Source: Silene latifolia (Eukaryota > Streptophyta > Magnoliopsida > Caryophyllales > Caryophyllaceae). From it: a stretch of DNA of 64,000 nt. A program made the translations under genes and the position numbers. The notes beneath the pieces were generated by a model. It saw nothing but the letters and a program-made list of their open reading frames with translations. It searched no databases and was not told the DNA's origin. Below are positions 46,150 through 55,925 of this stretch, one piece after another. Within the stretch, counting starts at the first letter, position 1. Each line of letters begins with the position of its first letter. The stretch spans positions 196,419,325-196,483,324 of the forward strand of contig NC_133536.1 in the NCBI RefSeq assembly GCF_048544455.1, read 5' to 3'.

Positions 46150-48181
46150 TGCAATACTCCGTATTTTATATTACTATTTAAGTCGGGTTAATTGTTTAGT
46201 CGATAATTACGTTAAGTTATTTTACTTGACTCGCGTTGTATCGTAAGATCGAGTTGTTTCGTAAGTTAATTGAGACGGGTTTATATGGAATTCGAGATGT
46301 GAGCTAACCCATTTACCCTCGACCCATTTGAGTTTACCCAATAACATGTTTAACCCAATTAACCCAACACCCAACATCATGTTTTTAACCTAATTTTACC
46401 CTAGCACTACAAAACCCTACTCCCTCACCCGCCTCCCTCATTTCATCGGCATCAATCTCAACCTTCACGCAAATCGAGAGAGAGAGTGAGTGTGGGTGTT
46501 GACGGCGCAGTAAGGAAGGCTTTAGGGTGGTTGTCGACGTCCGTAGGCGACCCTGGTGGCTGTTGTGGTGGCAGAAAAGGTATGAGTGCAACCCTTCCCT
46601 TCTGTTTTCGCTTTTCTGTCGGGTTTTGATTGTTGTGGCGTGTCTTAGGGAGGCGGTACTGGTGGTTGTTGACGGGGTATCTGAGTTGTGTGGTACGTGT
46701 CGGGTGTTGTGGTGGTTGTTAGGGAGGTTTTAGGCGGTCGTAGTGGCAGGGAGAGGTGGCATCGACATAGGGTCGCAACGGGTTAAAATACGGGTTTTCA
46801 GGCGGGTTTAGACGGTTAGGATTGGGGTGGCGCCACCGTGGACTCGGGGGAGGTCGAAACAGCGGCGCCACGGCGTCTGGGTATGTTGTCTGACGGCGAG
46901 CAGGGCTGTGGTGGTTTGGCAGGGGATAGGTGATGGCTGCGGTGGTTGTAAGTCGAGAACAGGGGCGGTTGGTGAGGCACGGTGGTGAACCAGGCCAAAC
47001 GACGGCCCTGGTTTGACTCGCTGGCAACAGTCGACCCTGTTGGGGGCGGTCGTTGGTGGCTGGGTCAAACTGGGGGTTTGGGCTGGTGGCTGACACGGGC
47101 TAGAGGCGGCGCGTGGGAGCGTGGGAGTGCGTGTGAAGGGACGGTGGTGATGACGGGTTGTTTTAGTTTTGAAACGGTTTTGTCGTAGATTTAATCATTA
47201 TAATTCGTTAATTTGTCGTATTCTTAGTTAGTTAATTTAATTCCCGAGTTATTTAAAATATTTAGAGACGGGTTTTGAGTCGGGTTTGTTAAAATGGAAA
47301 AGCTGCTAGATCGGGAAAGTTTCCATTTAAGGAAACTTTCCATTTTAGGAAGTTTCTATTTTTTTAGTAACTTTCTATTTTGGGAACGGGAATAGTTTAA
47401 GTAATTGTTTATCATTTATTTATCTTTCAGAGAGCGAATTTGTTGTGGAATATTACTGAGCACCCGACTATTTGACTACAGTACTGAGGTAGGGGAATAC
47501 ACTGATTGAGTTCTTACGATTATAAAGAGTTGGCATGTTCGGTGATTATATGACATATCTGATTATCTTATTTATCTTGTTGAGCATTATTGTTTCATAC
47601 GTTTCATACATTGCATTTGCATCGGAGTTGGAGTTGGAGGAGATGAGATTATTGCGATTAAGGCCCAGGCGGGTTCTGTAGGACTTGCCCTGGTGTCCTC
47701 AGCTACGAGCTGGTATATCGACGACGGTCGATTGATATAGTCTGCCGGGGATCGGTATGGTTGGGCGTTCCGGGGATGTGTGTGATGGAGTTGAGAATGG
47801 AGGATTATAGCATTGCATTCTTTATTTATATCGTATTACCTACTCAACCTCGCGGTTGACCCTGTGTATTCATGTACGCCTGTGATGATCCATTTACTGG
47901 GGAGCAGATTGACAGGTTGTTGTGACATTTGGAGTTGGCAGGGGAGAGAGCATGGATCACCTGACTTAGAGCTAGCCCACTTTTATTTCCGTTTAGTTAT
48001 CAGACTTTATTTCCAGTTTTGAGACATGTTTCATTTCAGTTGTAAACATTTATAAACTTTTAATTTAAAGTACTGTTTATCTTTCCCTTTGTTATCTACT
48101 GCCTCGGGTTTCCGAGATGGTAACACCCTTCTTTATCTGAGGAGTCCTAGTCCAGGCCCTTAAATAAATGGGGGTGTTACA
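46150..48181 (+). repeat. 3' LTR of gypsy E
   Basis: 2,032 bp, TGCAATACTCCG to GGGTGTTACA. The TATA box of the 5' copy is changed to TACAAAA here (46408-46414). The 11-bp inverted repeat is at 47314-47341. A cluster of mismatches against the 5' LTR lies at about 47667-47711. Confidence 0.95.
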
Positions 48182-48186
48182 CGGAA

Positions 48187-48234
48187 GCAAAAGAAAATTA
48201 AGAATGGATCGAAGTTTGGTCGATTGATACCATA
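48187..48234 (-). other. Copia B leader remainder and primer-binding site
   Basis: The minus strand reads TGGTATCAATCG at 48232-48221, two bases after the LTR end: a primer-binding site matching initiator methionine tRNA over its first eight bases. Confidence 0.82.
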
Positions 48235-48363
48235 TGAAGACCTAATTCTCCATTTATGGAGATACAAGTATAACAGAATCTATGTATGATCAGAGAGGAG
48301 TATAGAAGAAGAATGAATGTAATTATATTTCTGTTAATTGTAAACAATACAATGTGCTCTTTT
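48235..48363 (-). repeat. Truncated 5' LTR of copia B (129 of 236 bp)
   Basis: Matches 15482-15610 closely, then stops after GTGCTCTTT, just short of the TATA box of the complete copy. Element F begins at 48364. The rest of this LTR is not found after element F. Confidence 0.88.
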
Positions 48364-48969
48364 TGATGCGGTCATCGAAGATTTTGATTAGTTGCCTAGC
48401 TCGAATATTGGAGGTGACGGTTACTTGGGTTCGATGGTTCGGTTCGTATGCATGGTTATGATGAATTAAGTGTTGGTCCAACACTTTGTTTTGGCAAGCT
48501 TTGCGTATTTAAATAAAAGAGTGTATTGTTGAATGCTCCCACTTAGTTATTTTCTTATTTATTTTGGAGTAGTGGATGGTTGTATTTAGTGGTCTAGATT
48601 AATAATTAATTAATTGTCTTAATTAGCTAGTTAATTCTAAAATTGTTTGAGACTCTTCATGTGTCTCGTTTGGGGCTATTTAAGCCATGCTTTGTCAATA
48701 AGATGGGCATCCAAGTTTGAAGTTTAAAAAAGAACCAGAAAATTTGTCTTTCACAAATTCAATTTTTGCTTGCGTAGCAATTATTGTTTTCTCGCTATTA
48801 TTCGATGCGTATTGAATATTAGCTCGAACGTTCTCAATAGGTCTTGAGTCCGTTCATTATTGGCGAATTATAGGTCTAATTCATCAAATATCCGGCACCC
48901 AAATACACGGTTACCAATTCCGTCTTCAACCGTGTTCATTTGTTCGCTTCCGCATTAAATTCGTATCAT
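48364..48969 (+). repeat. 5' LTR of element F
   Basis: 606 bp, TGATGCGGTC to TTCGTATCA. Primer site TGGTTTCAGAGC (one mismatch to the usual TGGTATCAGAGC) at 48974-48985. Confidence 0.93.
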
Positions 48970-49067
48970 AAGTGGTTTCAGAGCTTCGGCTCTTGATTTC
49001 CCTATATATCGAGACGATCCTAGGTTCTCGGTTTTATACATAAAAAAAAACTCACAAAAACAGAATC

Positions 49068-50420
49068 ATGGCAGAGTACGATGATGATACGCATCTCGAA
49101 AATCTTCGAGAGTTGCTTCGAAATCGACCAACAGGCAGTCGCTCCGGTCCTAGGTCTAAGCAGGACGAGTTTAAAGTCTTTGAACTTCCCGAATTCACAG
49201 GGGGTACTGACCCGGAGAACTATTTGGATTGGGAACGGAAGATTGAACGCTTGTTCGACTTCAAAGACATCAACGATGAAAAGAGATGTCGGTATGCGAT
49301 CTTGCGCTTGAGCAAAGAAGCATCGTTATCACGAGGGGATGAAAACTAAACGAGCACGGGTGGGTAAAGACAAGATTGTTTTTTGGGAGTCGTTAAAACG
49401 CAAGCTTCGTAAACGGTATGTCCCCACGACCCATAAAATTGCTACTTATCGTGGAATTACCGAATTTAGACAAGGGAAATTGAGCGTAGGAGAGTATATT
49501 GACGAATTCGAAAATTTAACATTTATGGGGGAAATGGAGGAAATAGAAGAACAAAAAATGGCTAGGTTTTTTCGAGGGTTAAATTTTAACATTGCTAGCG
49601 TCGTAGAATTGTATCCGTATTCGGATTTTGATACGTTGTGTGGGCTTTGTTTGAAACTCGAGTCCCAAGGTAAAACAAAATATGGGGGAGGTTCTAGGTC
49701 GGATTCTAAGCCCAAGTCAGAACCCAAGTCATCCTTAAAATTTAATTCACCCAGTAGCAGTTTCAACCCTCCTATAAACCCGACTTCAGGGAGTTTGTCT
49801 TCTACCCTTAAATCGTCTATCACAACTAAAGAAACAAGTCTGTCCAAAGTGAGATGCTTTAAGTGTCAAGGTTTCGGTCACTATCAAAACGCTTGTCCAA
49901 ATAAACGGGTGGTAACCTTACGGGAAGCTGTTGCTTGCCAGAATGAGTTGTTGGACGAAGAGGACGAGACTTTGGGTGGTGTGTTTAACCTCAATGAGGC
50001 CGAAGAAGAAGAAGAGCAGGCCGAATTATTTATTGAACCGGTTTATGATACTTTGGTTATTCGGTCTTTACAAACTAATTCAGTTCCAGACGATTTGGAA
50101 CAACGGGATCAATTGTTTCATACCAAATGCCAAATTGGAGACAAATGGTGTAATGTAATAATCGATGGTGGTAGTTGCACTAATGTGGCTTCAAGCGAGA
50201 TGGTTTTTGAACTCGGGTTGACCCCCACGGCTCATCCAAAGCCGTATTCATTGCTTGGCTCGATGACGGTAATAAATTGAAGGTGTCGAAACAGGTACTT
50301 GTCAGCTTGGCAATGGGATCATATCGAGACGAGGTTTTATGCGACGTAATCCCTATGGACGCCTGTCACATTTTATTGGGACGTCCTTGGCAATATGATC
50401 GAAATGTGATGCATAGAGGG
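49068..50420 (+). pseudogene. Element F gag and aspartic protease
   Basis: Starts MAEYDDDTHLENLRELL. Gag core: FELPEFTGGTDPENYLDWE, RLFDFKDINDEKRCRYA; a small deletion near 49330 shifts frame, then FWESLKRKLRKRYVP and GEYIDEFENLTFMG. A Ser/Pro/Lys-rich linker precedes the zinc knuckle CFKCQGFGHYQNAC (49855-49896). Protease: VIIDGGSCTNVASSEM near 50156 and ILLGRPWQYDR near 50375; the active-site triplet is DGG rather than DSG/DTG. A frameshift near 50250 and a TGA near 50420 interrupt it. The downstream frame is the same as that of the unknown region. Confidence 0.88.
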
Positions 50421-50423
50421 TGA

Positions 50424-51452
50424 AGAAATGAGTACGAGCTTAATTATGATGGGAAGAAAATTGTGTTGCAGCCTATGGAGTCAAAGGCGGCTCAAGCTAT
50501 GCATTCTGGTCGAGGAAAGAGTTCGAGATTATCCATGTTCGCTATTTCATACAAGAATGAATCCGTTATGTTTAAGGAGGGCAGCGATGTTGCTTCAAAT
50601 TTCAAGGTACTTCCTTTCTTTTATTGCGCAGATGAAGAGAAGTTTGCATTCAACGTCAATTCTTTTATCGATTTCAGTAAGCCTCCAATATTCGACAAAC
50701 ATGAGAATGATGTAGAGTGCGATGCAAGTGCCAGGACACCGTGTCGTTCATTGGTTTTGGCTCCTGATTTCGAATTCAATGGTCGTTCCGACAAGGGTTC
50801 CACTGGTCGTCTAACGGTGCACGTTTAGACCGCAAGGGATGCCTTTATGCAAGAGCAATGCAGTTCTTTCGGTTCTGATCATGGTCGCAAAAAAATTACT
50901 AAGCCAATTCCAAATATATTAGGTGCTAATGAGTTTCGGGTTTACCAAGATCGTTGTTTGGTTGATTTCCAAATAAAAAAGAATGCTGCAATTGACGAGG
51001 AGTTGTATTATCCATTTGAATATGGCAACGAGTTCATTACAATTTTTAAATCGAGAAGGCATGTAGCTGGTCCTATGGGGTTACGAAAGCAAGCCAACTG
51101 TCCTTTACTCGAGTTCGAAACGGAGCATTGCGCTGCAACTAAGGAACAATCAGTGTGTTCGATGTACTTGTTCCATGATGCGATTCGTGATGTTGTGTCT
51201 AAGGTTGTGCACAGAGGGAGGAGGGGTGGAAAGCACAAGTTGTTTTGGCACAAGTGGTTTTCGAAGAACAGAGTGTTGCAACTTGGAATTGAAGGTGGTT
51301 TGAGCTCAAGTTTGTTCTTGGTTTGCATCATTCTTTTTATTTCTATGCTTATGGTATTGGTCTTTGATTTCAGTGGTTTGACGTTGCGGGAATTGTGGTC
51401 AATTCCTTTCAAAGGAGAAGGAGATGATGCGGTCATCGAAGATGTTGATTAG
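50424..51452 (+). pseudogene. Element F unrecognised C-terminal region with hydrophobic segment
   Basis: The same frame as the protease continues for about 340 codons, broken by one TAG at 50826-50828. The first residues (YDGKKIVLQPME) are a normal chromovirus linker after protease; what follows matches no RT, RNase H or integrase motif I know. The last 201 codons (from ATG 50847) are Cys-containing and basic, with RRGGKHKLFWHKWFSK, then a 20-residue hydrophobic stretch (SLFLVCIILFISMLMVLVF, residues about 154-172 of that part), then a short tail. The stop TAG lies 27 bp inside the 3' LTR. It could be an envelope-like region or a captured host fragment; neither can be shown here. Confidence 0.72.
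51411..51424 (+). other. Element F polypurine tract
   Basis: AAAGGAGAAGGAGA directly before the 3' LTR; it is also translated as part of the polyprotein (FKGEG). Confidence 0.85.
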
Positions 51453-52029
51453 TTGCCTAGCTCGAATATTGGATGTGACGGTTACTTGGGTTCGATGGTT
51501 CGGTTCGTATGCATGGTTACGATGAATTAAGTGTTGGTCCAACACTTTGTTTTGGCAAGCTTTGCGTATTTAAATAAAAGGGTGTATTGTTGAATGCCCC
51601 CACTTAGTTATTGTCTTATTTATTTTGGAGTAGTGGATGGTTGTATTTAGTGGTCTAGATTAATAATTAATTAATTGTCTTAATTAGCTAGTTAATTCTA
51701 AAATTGTTTGAGACTCTTCATGTGTCTCTTTAGGGGCTATTTAAGCCATGCTTTGTCAATAAGATAGGCATCCAAGTTTGAAGTTTAAAAAAGAACCAGA
51801 AAGTTTGTCTTTCACAAATTCAATTCTTGCTTGCGTAGCAATTGTTGTTTTCTCGCTATTATTCGACGCATATTAAATATTAGCTCGAACGTTCTCAATA
51901 GGTCTTGAGTCCGTTCATTATTGGCGAATTATAGGTCTAATTCGTCAAATATCCGGCACCCAAATACACAGTTACCAATTCCGTCTTCAACCGTGTTCAT
52001 TTGTTCGCTTCCGCATTAAATTCGTATCA
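51425..52029 (+). repeat. 3' LTR of element F
   Basis: 605 bp, nearly identical to 48364-48969. Its first bases code for the polyprotein's last residues (AVIEDVD and stop). Confidence 0.93.
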
Positions 52030-52030
52030 T

Positions 52031-52056
52031 ACAAATCCCTTCACATTGTTCATATG
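52031..52056 (+). repeat. 26-bp direct repeat, left copy
   Basis: ACAAATCCCTTCACATTG... at 52031-52056 recurs exactly at 58612-58637. Without the intervening elements the copies would stand about 50 bp apart. Confidence 0.8.
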
Positions 52057-52180
52057 CAAATCAGGGGCGGAGACAAGATTGAAAAATATGTAGGGCTAAA
52101 TTTCAAAGCTAAAATATTGAAAATTTATATAACGTTTAAGATTGTGATGGAGTCGGTATTAGTACTTCAGAAGGCAAAAA

Positions 52181-52409
52181 TGTATAAGGAATATAATATT
52201 ACTATTATAATATAATTCACAATATGGTAATATTGTGATTGTGTAAGATTATATTCCTCCTAATTTTCTATATAGTGTTAAATATATCTTTATGATATAT
52301 TGTAGTTAGATTGAGTTTCCAATTATTACCGTCTTGTAATTGATTTATAAGCATCCATTATTTATCAATAATATTAAAGCTATTCAATACAATTCATATA
52401 TTCTCTACA
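52181..52409 (+). repeat. 5' LTR of the TRIM-like element
   Basis: Begins TGTATAAGGAATATAA and ends TTCTCTACA. It contains the uninterrupted site ATTACTATTATAATA that Helitron 2 occupies in the other LTR. Confidence 0.85.
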
Positions 52410-52421
52410 TGGTATCAGAAG

Positions 52422-53899
52422 GGTAAGATCCAAGGGACCTTTACACACACAAACCCTACCACAAAAACCACCGTCAATGTATTTCCGCTGTCGGCCGGAG
52501 GTGGTTGCCATCTCTTCCATCTCCGGCGGGCTTAATAATTAGCCTTCACCTAATTTTTTTTCTTCGTCCCGGTAGAAAGTTTCGACCCCAGATTTGCGGT
52601 TACTATTAAACCGAATTTTTCAGTCCTACTCTTCTCACCTTTCTTAATCAAATCTCACAATTAAACTTCTCTCACTTCTCGTTGTTCTCTTATTAACAGC
52701 AAGCTCCCTTAAACCTTGTCCAAGCCTCTGTCTTTTGTCTTTGGCCGTCTTCCCAAATATTCTAAAATCTTTGCATATAGCAGGACATTATCTATAATCT
52801 ACCCTTGCTTTGCCTTACGTTTTAGGCACAAATTTGCAATTCCTTGCAATTTGCTTATTTACTTGTTCTCACCGCAATTTTGCTAGTTGCTTGGCTTTTA
52901 CCTTAATGTCCAAGAAACTTAATTCTCCTAGTCTCTTGATCCCTAATTCGCTATTGGGGTTTTATCCCTATTTTGTATCTCATCTATTATGCGTTTATCG
53001 TAACTCGTTTATAAAATTACCCCGTCTTCATATCTCACCGTTATTCAGCGACCACAAATATACAGTTCCTCTCAACAAGATGTCTCTGTTACATCATCTC
53101 AAAATTTTCTTTCCCAATTTCTTACGTCTCCAAATTGACCCTCTATCTCATGATCAACTTTAAAATCTCTGACAATTTCATCATTTATCCCCCTCAAATA
53201 ATTTCCTATCTCACAATTAAAAGCTTTTTACTTCTCATTGTTCTCTTGTTGATGATAAACTCCCTCAAAACTTTGCCCCTCTCCTAAACTCTTGGCAAAC
53301 AGCTACGTACACCTCTTTTTTTTTCTTGATTAATGTTCTCTTTCAAGTGACTCAAGGTTGTCAACCAGCTTGACCCATCGCTCATCGCTGCAAACTTGCA
53401 CGTCTTTGAAACTGATTTCTCTTGTTCTCTTAATTCCTCTTACGGTTGTCCCTACTCCCTACTACAGAGTATCTCCCCAAGTCAAAAGTTCCTCAACAAA
53501 AATGCCTCCTTTGTACCTTCCTCTCATGCCATCTTTCTTGCCTTTACTCAAATTCTCTCACACAAATGTTTCTCCTCTTCCTTTGGACGATATGATAACT
53601 ATAAAATTCGGCTCCACCAAAAACCGTACAAATTTACAGTGCAAATTTATTTCCCAAGATCTCAAGCCCACATCATACTGGTCCCATGCTCCTCGACTTT
53701 CTCAATCTCTTTCCTCCCTTATTCACTATTGGCAGAATTAAGGCTCCTATCACCTACCACTCGTCTGTCTTGCGACTCCGCATGGGTTAACATTGCCCTC
53801 ACGTCTTCTCCTTCTCAAGATTCTCATGGATCAACATTGTGGTCCCGTCTTATTCTTCTCAAAATTGTCCTTCCCCTCCGGTCGTCCATCTTGCGAGGG
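52422..53899 (+). other. TRIM-like element interior, CT-rich, non-coding
   Basis: Strongly pyrimidine-rich plus strand with a diverged internal repeat (TCTCACAATTAAA... CTTCTC at about 52655 and again at 53210). ORFs of 117-181 codons in several overlapping frames are Ser/Leu/Pro-rich and match no family; they are probably composition artefacts. Confidence 0.65.
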
Positions 53900-53923
53900 C
53901 GTATAAGGAATATAATATTACTA
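53900..53923 (+). repeat. 3' LTR of the TRIM-like element, first 24 bp
   Basis: CGTATAAGGAATATAATATT is followed by ACTA, where Helitron 2 enters; the first base is C in place of T. Confidence 0.85.
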
Positions 53924-54330
53924 TCTATACAATATAATTAAAAGACTAATGTGACATGACAAATTAAATGTGACATGGCAATTGTGACAAGGCAAAATTA
54001 AATATGACATGGCAATATCATGATCCACATATTATCAATCTATACAATATATTTTAAAAGACTACATAAAATATTAAATTTTATTTCATGAGTCATTTTT
54101 ACAATTAATTTGTATTTCTATACAATATAATTAAAAGGCTAATGTGACATGACAAATTAAATGTGACATGGCAATTGCGACAAGGCAAAATTAAATATGA
54201 CATGACAAATTAAATATGACATGGCAATATCCTGATCCACATATTATCAATCTATACAATATATTTTAAAAGACTACATAAAACATTAAATTTTATTTCA
54301 TGAGTCATTTTTACAATTAATTTGTATTTT
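53924..54330 (+). repeat. 194-bp tandem duplication of the Helitron 2 5' end
   Basis: TCTATACAATATAATTAAAA at 53924 recurs at 54118, with GTGACATGGCAATTG and ACATATTATCAATCTATAC following in both. Copies differ by a few bases and one insertion. Confidence 0.85.
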
Positions 54331-55434
54331 GTATTTGATTATATAATATTTGCTTAGTGACAAATTACAATACAATATTGACGTCTTGACAGATAATTCT
54401 TACTAAAAAACACACATTGAATAATAATTGAGTTAGCGCCCTGCCAAAAAAAAAAGTAAAAGCCTATTTGGAGAGGTGTATATCAATTATAAATAATTTT
54501 CTATAATAAAAAAAATATCACATGAAACCGAATCTTTGACTATTTCTAATATAAAACTGTTTATTTTGAATGAGACTATTACAAGTAACTAAATTACCCT
54601 ACAAAGTAATATTAACAAATTTTTGGGATCAACTTAAAAATAGTTTAAGTATTTGTGACTTAAAAATTGAGAAAATATTGCGGTCATGCAAAGAACGGTC
54701 TCACAAAAAAAATTATCTTTATGTAGAATTTAGAATATGATCAACACAAATATTTATTATAATATTTATGTCATAATAATGAAAAAAATGATGCTCAAAA
54801 GTCATGAACTTTGCTCCATATTTATGCCTATATTAAATTTGATAATAATGAAAATGGATGTTCAAAATTCATAAAAAAATATACTCAATTTTTTATATAT
54901 TTTTGATGGATGACAAAATTTGTGAGACAAAAAAAATCTAAAACATTAAATACAAATAGCATAACAAACATTAAAATGTGACCTTTTTAATTTCTAGATA
55001 AATTTAAAAATTAAAAATCAAATAAAATTCATACTAAATTTTAAATTTCTATTTTATTGTTAGAATATTTTAAGTAACATAAATATCACATAATTCTAAT
55101 TTTATGCCGTTTATAAAATAATAAAGAATTTGTAAATATTAAGGGAAAATAATAAAATACTTAACATTAAACATTGACCTTTTAATTTTTCAAACTATAA
55201 TAGGTTAAACGACAAATAAAAATTTACATCACTCTAATTTTAAACTGTTTATATGTGCAATTTCCTCTTAAATCTTATTGCAATAAACTTGCTCAATTTC
55301 ATTAATTGGATACATATATAAATCTATAAATATAATTTATTAAAAATAAGGCAAAATATCTACCATCTTTTAGTTTCGTAATATAACTCCCTAAACAATT
55401 CTCATGCAATGTGGATTTTTTTTTAAAATAAAAA

Positions 55435-55925
55435 TAAAAAATTAAAGCAAACCTTTTACATTTTATTTCTCCTTACTCTCTATTTATGTCTATATTAAAT
55501 TTACTAATAATGATAAATAATGCTCAAAAGTCATAAACCTTTGCTACATATTTATGTATATATTAAATTTGATAATAATAAAAAGAGATGCTAAAAAGAC
55601 ATGAATAAGAAAATAATAAAAAATTAAAGCAAACCTTTTACATTTTATTTCTCCTTACTCTCTATTTATGTCTATATTAAATTTACTAATAATGATAAAT
55701 AATGCTCAAAAGTCATAAACCTTTGCTACATATTTATGTATATATTAAATTTGATAATAATAAAATTTAATATAGACATGAATAGAGAGTAAGGAGAAAT
55801 AAAATGTAAAAGGTTTGCTTTAATTTATCTAGAAATGAAATTTATGTAGTCTTTTTTCTCCAAAGAAAATAATAATAAAAAGAGATGTCTATATTAAATT
55901 TCATTGGAGAAAAAAGACTACATGA
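55435..55925. repeat. Direct and inverted repeat cluster in Helitron 2
   Basis: AAATTAAAGCAAACCTTTTA begins copies at about 55440 and 55620. The reverse complement of the same block (ending GTAAAAGGTTTGCTTTAATT) lies at about 55762-55828. A second inverted pair, TGTAGTCTTTTTTCTCCAA (55845-55863) and TTGGAGAAAAAAGACTACA (55904-55922), follows. Long hairpins are possible. Confidence 0.75.

Larger units (their letters stand above)
38858..48181 (+). mobile_element. Ty3/gypsy chromovirus E (Tekay/Del-like), both LTRs
   Basis: LTRs of 2,034 and 2,032 bp flank gag, protease, RT, RNase H, integrase and a C-terminal chromodomain. CGGAA at 38853-38857 and 48182-48186 is the target duplication. Integrase lying after RNase H defines Ty3/gypsy, and the chromodomain places it among chromoviruses; long LTRs suggest Tekay/Del (inferred). 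LTRs are nearly identical except for a divergent patch. The coding region has several frameshifts and stops. Confidence 0.96.
15482..48363 (-). mobile_element. Ty1/copia retrotransposon B (Ale/Retrofit-like), split by three insertions
   Basis: On the minus strand, right to left, it reads: LTR remnant (48363-48235), primer-binding site, gag (38733-38018), zinc knuckles and protease (29246-28345), integrase, RT and RNase H (18756-15755), polypurine tract and 3' LTR (15717-15482). CACTA, copia C and gypsy E lie inside it, each with a target duplication. Short LTRs (236 bp), one gag-pol frame and RT wording such as LYGLKQASRQW and YVDDVLVTG fit Ale/Retrofit; the lineage name is inferred. Taken together, the B-derived pieces total roughly 5 kb, normal for the group. 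Confidence 0.93.
48364..52029 (+). mobile_element. Ty3/gypsy-like element F: LTR-gag-protease-unknown-LTR, no RT or integrase
   Basis: LTRs of 606 and 605 bp, nearly identical (TGATGCGGTC to TTCGTATCA), flank 2,455 bp. The internal part codes for Gag, zinc knuckle and protease, then a long unrecognised region that ends inside the 3' LTR. No RT, RNase H or integrase motif exists. The layout resembles the Gag-bearing terminal-repeat class described as TR-GAG, and the Gag/protease wording resembles chromoviruses. Flanks CTTTT and TACAA do not match, so a target duplication is missing. Confidence 0.9.

Noticed and set aside
52810-53941. Several ORFs up to 181 codons in the TRIM interior
   Set aside because: Ser/Leu/Pro-rich and in overlapping frames of a CT-rich stretch; no Gag or other motif.
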